NCBI GenBank assembly: GCA_000721375.1
Contig: JOGW01000006.1
Location: 124,001 to 188,000, forward strand
Direction: 5' to 3'
Source of the DNA: Streptomyces sp. NRRL B-3428
Lineage (GTDB): Bacteria > Actinomycetota > Actinomycetes > Streptomycetales > Streptomycetaceae
Length of the DNA: 64,000 nt
Below are positions 60,215 through 64,000 of the stretch, one piece after another. Within the stretch, counting starts at the first letter, position 1. Every line of letters starts with the position of its first letter. Under the pieces are notes generated by a model that did no database searches, was not told the DNA's origin, and saw only the letters and a program-made list of their open reading frames with translations. The translations under genes and the position numbers were made by a program.

Positions 60215-61036
60215 ATGAGCAAGGTCTGGTTCGTCACGGGTTCGTCGCGCGGCTTCGGGCGGAAGTTCGTGGAGGCGGCGCTGGAGCGCGGGGACAGGGT
60301 CGCGGCGACCGCGCGGGACGCCTCGGCGCTGGAGGATCTGGTCGAGAAGTACGGCGAGCGGGTGCTGGCGCTCGACCTCGATGTCACCGACAGGGAGGGC
60401 GTGTTCTCGACCGTACGCAAGGCGCACGAATACTTCGGGCGGCTCGATGTCGTCGTCAACAACGCGGGCCACGGGCTCTTCGGCACCGTCCAGGAGCTGA
60501 CCGAGCGACAGCTGCGCGACCAGTTCGAGGTGAACGTCTTCGGCGCCACCTGGGTCACACAGGCCGTCCTTCCGTATCTGCGCGAGCAGGGCAGCGGGCA
60601 CATCGTGCAGATCTCCTCGACCGGCGGGCTGATCGGCTGGCCCGTGGTCGGCGGCTACAACGCCTCCAAGTTCGCGCTCGAAGGCCTCAGCGAGGCGCTC
60701 GCCCAGGAGGTCGCGCACTTCGGGATCAAGGTGACGCTGGTCGAGCCCGGCGCCTACGCCACCGACTGGGGCGGCGCTTCCGCGGTGCAGGCCGAGGCCG
60801 ATCCCGGCTATGACGTCGTACGCGAGGGACTGGCCGCCTTCATGTCCACGCTCGACTTCGGCGACCCGGCGGCCGCGGGCGCCGCGCTGCTCAAGGTGGT
60901 CGACGCGCCGAACCCGCCGCTGCGGGTGTTCTTCGGTACGCAGGGCGGCGAGCTGCTGCCCGGCATCTATGAGGAGCGGCTGAAGTCCTGGGCCCAGTGG
61001 CAGGAGGTCTCGGTCGCGGCGCAGGGTGGCCGTTAA
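60215..61036 (+). CDS. Short-chain dehydrogenase/reductase (classical SDR)
   Basis: 273 residues. Cofactor motif TGSSRGFG, NNAGHG, catalytic Ser in ISSTGG and YNASK. After the fold comes an EPGAYATDW loop and a C-terminal substrate region. Such SDRs reduce aldehydes, ketones or quinones with NAD(P)H. AGGGAG precedes ATG 60215. Likely controlled by the divergent AraC regulator. Confidence 0.93.
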   Translation: MSKVWFVTGSSRGFGRKFVEAALERGDRVAATARDASALEDLVEKYGERVLALDLDVTDREGVFSTVRKAHEYFGRLDVVVNNAGHGLFGTVQELTERQLRDQFEVNVFGATWVTQAVLPYLREQGSGHIVQISSTGGLIGWPVVGGYNASKFALEGLSEALAQEVAHFGIKVTLVEPGAYATDWGGASAVQAEADPGYDVVREGLAAFMSTLDFGDPAAAGAALLKVVDAPNPPLRVFFGTQGGELLPGIYEERLKSWAQWQEVSVAAQGGR

Positions 61037-61047
61037 GGTCCCTCCCC

Positions 61048-62472
61048 ATGGGCGACACCTGGGGCGAACAGGCGGAACGCATCGGCGCCGATCTGCACTT
61101 GGCGCTCGACGCCGGGGGCAGTCGGCGCGCGGCGCTGATCCGTGCGCTGCGCGCCGCCGTGCGCGAGGGGCGGCTGCGGCCCGGGCAGCGGCTGCCGCCG
61201 TACCGCTCGCTCGCGGTCGATCTGGGGCTGACCCGGAACACGGTCGCGAGCGCGTACGCGGAGCTGGTCGCCGAGGGGTGGCTGACGGCTCGGCAGGGGT
61301 CGGGGACCCGGGTGGCAGCGCGGTCGGTGTCCGGTGCGGCGCCCGCCGTGGTGGCGCCGCGGGCGGTCCGGACCGTTGCGCACGATCTGGGGCAGGGGAA
61401 GCCGGACGCGGCTTCGTTCCCGCGTACGGCATGGGCCGCGGCGGCCCGCCGTGCACTGACCGCAGCGCCGAACGACGCCTTCGGCCCCGGCGATCCGCGC
61501 GGGCGGACCGAGCTGCGCGAGGCGCTCGCGGAGTATCTGGCGCGGGTGCGCGGAGTACGCACCGACCCGGCGCGCATCGTCGTCTGCTCGGGCTTCGCCC
61601 ATGGTCTTCGCCTGCTGTTCGGGGGCGCGGGCGGCTCGGGGCGCGGGGTGCTGCGCGGGGTGCTGGCCGTCGAGGCGTACGGCCTGGGGTTCCACCGCTC
61701 GCTCCTGGAAGCCGCCGGCGTGCGTACGGTGCCGGTCGAGGTCGATGAACAGGGCGCCCGAGTGGAGGAGTTGACCTCGCGGGCACGGGCCGTGCTGCTC
61801 ACACCCGCGCATCAGTTCCCCACCGGCGGGCCGCTGGCGTCCGGGCGGCGGGCGGCCGTCGTGGAGTGGGCGCGGGGGCGGGGCGGTCTTGTCCTTGAGG
61901 ACGACTACGACGGCGAGTTCCGCTACGACCGTGAACCGGTCGGCGCCGTTCAGGGTCTCGACCCCGAGCACGTGATCTACCTCGGCTCGGTCAGCAAGAG
62001 CCTGTCGCCCGCGGTGCGGCTGGGGTGGATGGTGCTGCCCGGTCATCTCGTGGACCCCGTGCTCGCGGTGAAGGGCGAGCGGGAGGCGTGGGCGAGCGCG
62101 CTGGATCAACTGACGCTCGCGGAGTTCATCGCGTCCGGGGCGTACGACCGGCATGTGCGGCGGATGCGGCAGCGGTACCGGGGGCGGCGGGATCGGTTGC
62201 TGTCCGCGTTGGCGCAGAGGGCGCCGCACATCTCCGTGTCGGGGATCGCGGCCGGGCTGCACGCGGTGCTGCGACTGCCTCCTGGGACGGAGGCTTCGGC
62301 GTTGGCGCGGGCTGCGCGGGCCGGGATTGCGGTGGACGGGCTGTCGGCGTATCGGCATCCGGATGCGAAGGGTTCACCCGAGGACGGTCTTGTGGTGGGG
62401 TACGCGGCTCCTGCGGAGCACGCCTACGAGGCGGCGGTCGAGGCGCTCTGTTCGGTGCTGGCCGAGGGCTGA
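61048..62472 (+). CDS. MocR-type (GntR-aminotransferase) regulator
   Basis: 474 residues. N-terminal GntR winged helix (LRAAVREGRLRPGQRLPPYR, LGLTRNTVASAYAELVAEGW) joined to a fold-type-I aminotransferase domain with PLP Lys in LGSVSKSLSPAVRLGW and the Asp in LVLEDDYDGEFRYD. MocR proteins sense PLP or an amine and often regulate vitamin B6 or amino-acid genes. It starts 11 nt after the SDR stop and is probably co-transcribed; its target is not obvious. Confidence 0.92.
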   Translation: MGDTWGEQAERIGADLHLALDAGGSRRAALIRALRAAVREGRLRPGQRLPPYRSLAVDLGLTRNTVASAYAELVAEGWLTARQGSGTRVAARSVSGAAPAVVAPRAVRTVAHDLGQGKPDAASFPRTAWAAAARRALTAAPNDAFGPGDPRGRTELREALAEYLARVRGVRTDPARIVVCSGFAHGLRLLFGGAGGSGRGVLRGVLAVEAYGLGFHRSLLEAAGVRTVPVEVDEQGARVEELTSRARAVLLTPAHQFPTGGPLASGRRAAVVEWARGRGGLVLEDDYDGEFRYDREPVGAVQGLDPEHVIYLGSVSKSLSPAVRLGWMVLPGHLVDPVLAVKGEREAWASALDQLTLAEFIASGAYDRHVRRMRQRYRGRRDRLLSALAQRAPHISVSGIAAGLHAVLRLPPGTEASALARAARAGIAVDGLSAYRHPDAKGSPEDGLVVGYAAPAEHAYEAAVEALCSVLAEG

Positions 62473-62474
62473 GC

Positions 62475-62945
62475 TCAAACGCCGGCGGGGCTGAGATTGC
62501 TGAACTTCAGGACTTTGTCGAAGCTCAGCACCGCGCCGTCGCGGTTCGCGAGGGAGACGTGGTCGGCGAGTTCCTCGATCAGGCCGAGGCCGCGGCCGTG
62601 TTCCAAGTGGTCCGCTTGGTCCTCTTGGTCCGCGTCCGGTGCATAGCCGTGCGGCGCGGGACGTTCCATCGTGGCGCGCGGGAAGCCGGGGCCCGAGTCC
62701 GCCACCTCGATACGGCACTTCTCGCCGTCCAGATAGGCCGTCACCCGGTACGCGTCCTGCGACGACCGTGTCCTGGCCGCGCCGTGCTCCACCGCGTTGG
62801 CACAGGCCTCGGTCAGGGCGATGGACAGGTCGAAGGAGATATCGGGGTCGACGCCCGCGTTCTCCATCGTGCCGAGCAGGAGCCGGCGGGCGAGCGGAAC
62901 GCTGGCAGCCTCGCGCCGCAAGTGGAGTGACCACCACAGGCTCAT
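62475..62945 (-). CDS. RsbW-like ATP-binding (HATPase_c_2) protein
   Basis: 156 residues. N-box LSIALTEACANAVEHGA, G1 VADSGPGFPR and G2 HGRGLGLIEELA make a full anti-sigma-kinase type ATP site. AGGAGG is 8 nt upstream of ATG 62945. Convergent with the MocR gene, gap 2 nt. Partner unknown; the SpoIIE-type phosphatase 5 kb away is one candidate in the same signalling class. Confidence 0.9.
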   Translation of the reverse strand: MSLWWSLHLRREAASVPLARRLLLGTMENAGVDPDISFDLSIALTEACANAVEHGAARTRSSQDAYRVTAYLDGEKCRIEVADSGPGFPRATMERPAPHGYAPDADQEDQADHLEHGRGLGLIEELADHVSLANRDGAVLSFDKVLKFSNLSPAGV

Positions 62946-63207
62946 GACTCAGGCCTCCTGGCTGCGGCTCGGCATACCCCTACGTATTGCCGCGTACGGC
63001 GGTGCGCAATCGCCCAGTTGACGTGATGCCGCCCATACGGCGGATGTGCCGGAAACGTCAACAGGTGTAAAGGAATCGCCCGCACGGGCAGCGCCACGCC
63101 GGCCGCACAGGCCGAACCGCAGCGGCCGCACAAGCAGAACCGCACCTTCCGGACCTTGCGGACCTGCCGTACGGACGGGATAAGCCCAGTGCGATGATGA
63201 GCCGGTC

Positions 63208-64000
63208 ATGACTGCCCCCCACCCAGGCGCCAAGCGGACCGGAGCCGAGTTCCGGCTGCTGAGGGCCGTGGCCTTCGCCACGGTCTGTGTCGCGCTGTCC
63301 GCGGGCGGGCACATTCTCGCCTCGCACGGCGCGGTGCCGGTGTGGTCGCTGGGGATCGGCTTTCTGCTGACGCTCGCGGTGGCGGTGCCGTTCGCGGGAC
63401 GCCCTCGCTCCTCCGGTGTGATCGCCGGGGCGCTCGCCGTGGGGCAGCTGGGACTGCACTGTCTGTTCGGGCACGGTCAGCAACTGGCCGCGCAGTCCAT
63501 GGCCGACACATCCGCCGTCGAGCAGGCCAAGGGGCTGCTGTGCGGGGCCTCGGCCGTCGTGACCAGCCCCCACCAGGCGTATCGCATCCTCAAGGACGCG
63601 GGCCTCGCGCCGCCGGCCTCCTCCGGGCACGCCCATCACATGGCGGACGGTATGGCGCAGAGCGGGGGCCTGCTGCCCGATCTGCCGATGCTGCTCGGCC
63701 ATCTGCTCGCCGCACTGCTGCTCGGCTGGCTGCTGCGCCGCGGCGATCTCGCGCTCCTTCGCGTCATCGAACTCTCGGTGTTCTCGATGCACGGGGTCGC
63801 GGAGGCCGCGCTCGTACGAGGACTGCGCGCCGCTCTCGCGCTGGTGCGCTCCTTGCGGGCCGGCCTGCCGGGCGCGCCCGAGACGCTCACGGGCGGCCGC
63901 GGTGAGCTGCCGGATCCGCCGGCGAAGCCCCGTACCACCGCACTCGCGCACACGGTGACCAGGCGCGGACCGCCCTGCTCGGACGCGTTCGCTCTCACTG
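63208..64000 (+). CDS. Hypothetical multi-spanning membrane protein (3' end outside window)
   Basis: Open from ATG 63208 to the window edge, at least 264 residues. Hydrophobic segments: AVAFATVCVALSAGGHILAS, SLGIGFLLTLAVAVPFAG, VIAGALAVGQLGLHCLFGHG, and LLGHLLAALLLGWLLRRGDL. His residues cluster around the loops (HCLFGHGQQ, SGHAHHMADGM). This pattern resembles Streptomyces membrane proteins found near YcnI/CopC copper genes, which I recall only loosely. A metal role is inference. Confidence 0.75.
   Translation, partial: MTAPHPGAKRTGAEFRLLRAVAFATVCVALSAGGHILASHGAVPVWSLGIGFLLTLAVAVPFAGRPRSSGVIAGALAVGQLGLHCLFGHGQQLAAQSMADTSAVEQAKGLLCGASAVVTSPHQAYRILKDAGLAPPASSGHAHHMADGMAQSGGLLPDLPMLLGHLLAALLLGWLLRRGDLALLRVIELSVFSMHGVAEAALVRGLRAALALVRSLRAGLPGAPETLTGGRGELPDPPAKPRTTALAHTVTRRGPPCSDAFALT

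Noticed and set aside
62942..63145. Reverse open frame with Cys/Arg repeats upstream of the RsbW-like gene
   Set aside because: It overlaps the RsbW start, has no ribosome site, and its apparent repeats come from CCGCACAGG-type DNA repeats.

Overview
The window is a 64 kb piece of a very high-GC actinobacterial chromosome, almost certainly Streptomyces or a close relative. Evidence: GTG/TTG starts with GGAGG-type ribosome sites, a two-Cys-pair subtilisin-inhibitor protein, bifunctional PrimPol-domain proteins, SpoIIE-type phosphatase and RsbW-like ATPases, a MocR regulator, several SigE-type ECF sigma factors, and many TetR/MarR/GntR regulators beside exporters. Three tRNA genes are present (Arg-ACG, Ser-GCT, Ser-UGA). 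I saw no integrase, transposase, phage gene, CRISPR array or biosynthetic megasynthase, so it reads as core or near-core chromosome.

Layout. 0-6 kb: the 3' part of a DHA2 exporter with three added beta-sandwich repeats, a YceI-domain protein carrying a fourth such repeat, a PPOX/F420-type protein, then an EmrB-type exporter with its TetR regulator behind a strong palindromic operator. 6-12 kb: an apparent operon (response regulator, sensor kinase, GT2-GtrA, GT39) for lipid-linked sugar synthesis and transfer. 12-17 kb: CDF metal transporter, ABM-like enzyme, DUF2797, glycolipid-binding family protein, DUF1330, and a divergent TetR/alpha-beta hydrolase pair with a perfect operator. 17-22.5 kb: two tRNAs, a secreted SSI-type protease inhibitor, and a 1401-residue degenerate PAS/kinase/receiver protein with a long basic-repeat linker. 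22.5-31 kb: acyl-CoA ligase, ECF sigma factor, DUF1906 secreted protein, and a five-gene translationally coupled operon matching the mycobacterial igr steroid side-chain set (two acyl-CoA dehydrogenases, ChsH2, ChsH1, Ltp2).

31-42.7 kb: an N/Q-rich secreted peptide, PrimPol protein, a two-TM protein, tRNA-Ser, two small acidic proteins, an MFS/MarR pair, a GntR-centred trio, an amidohydrolase, an ECF sigma/anti-sigma-like pair divergent from a glycine-rich secreted protein, and an L,D-transpeptidase. 42.7-48 kb: a NarL-type two-component system divergent from a MacB-like ABC exporter. 48-64 kb: HtrA protease, glycerophosphodiesterase, RsbW-like ATPases, DUF5926, a second PrimPol-like protein without the usual acidic motif, a GAF-SpoIIE phosphatase with an altered metal motif, Xaa-Pro aminopeptidase, an AraC/SDR pair, a MocR regulator and the start of a membrane protein.

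Beyond genes, the window is rich in short repeats. A roughly 60-bp element occurs three times, always at the 3' end of a gene and in the same orientation relative to that gene. Minisatellites of 9, 12, 14 and 15 bp lie in or just after genes, two of them starting at stop codons. No clearly new multi-gene system is evident. The best leads are the 3'-end element, the degenerate kinase-like protein, the igr-like operon in a Streptomyces-type genome, and the regulator-glycosyltransferase operon.
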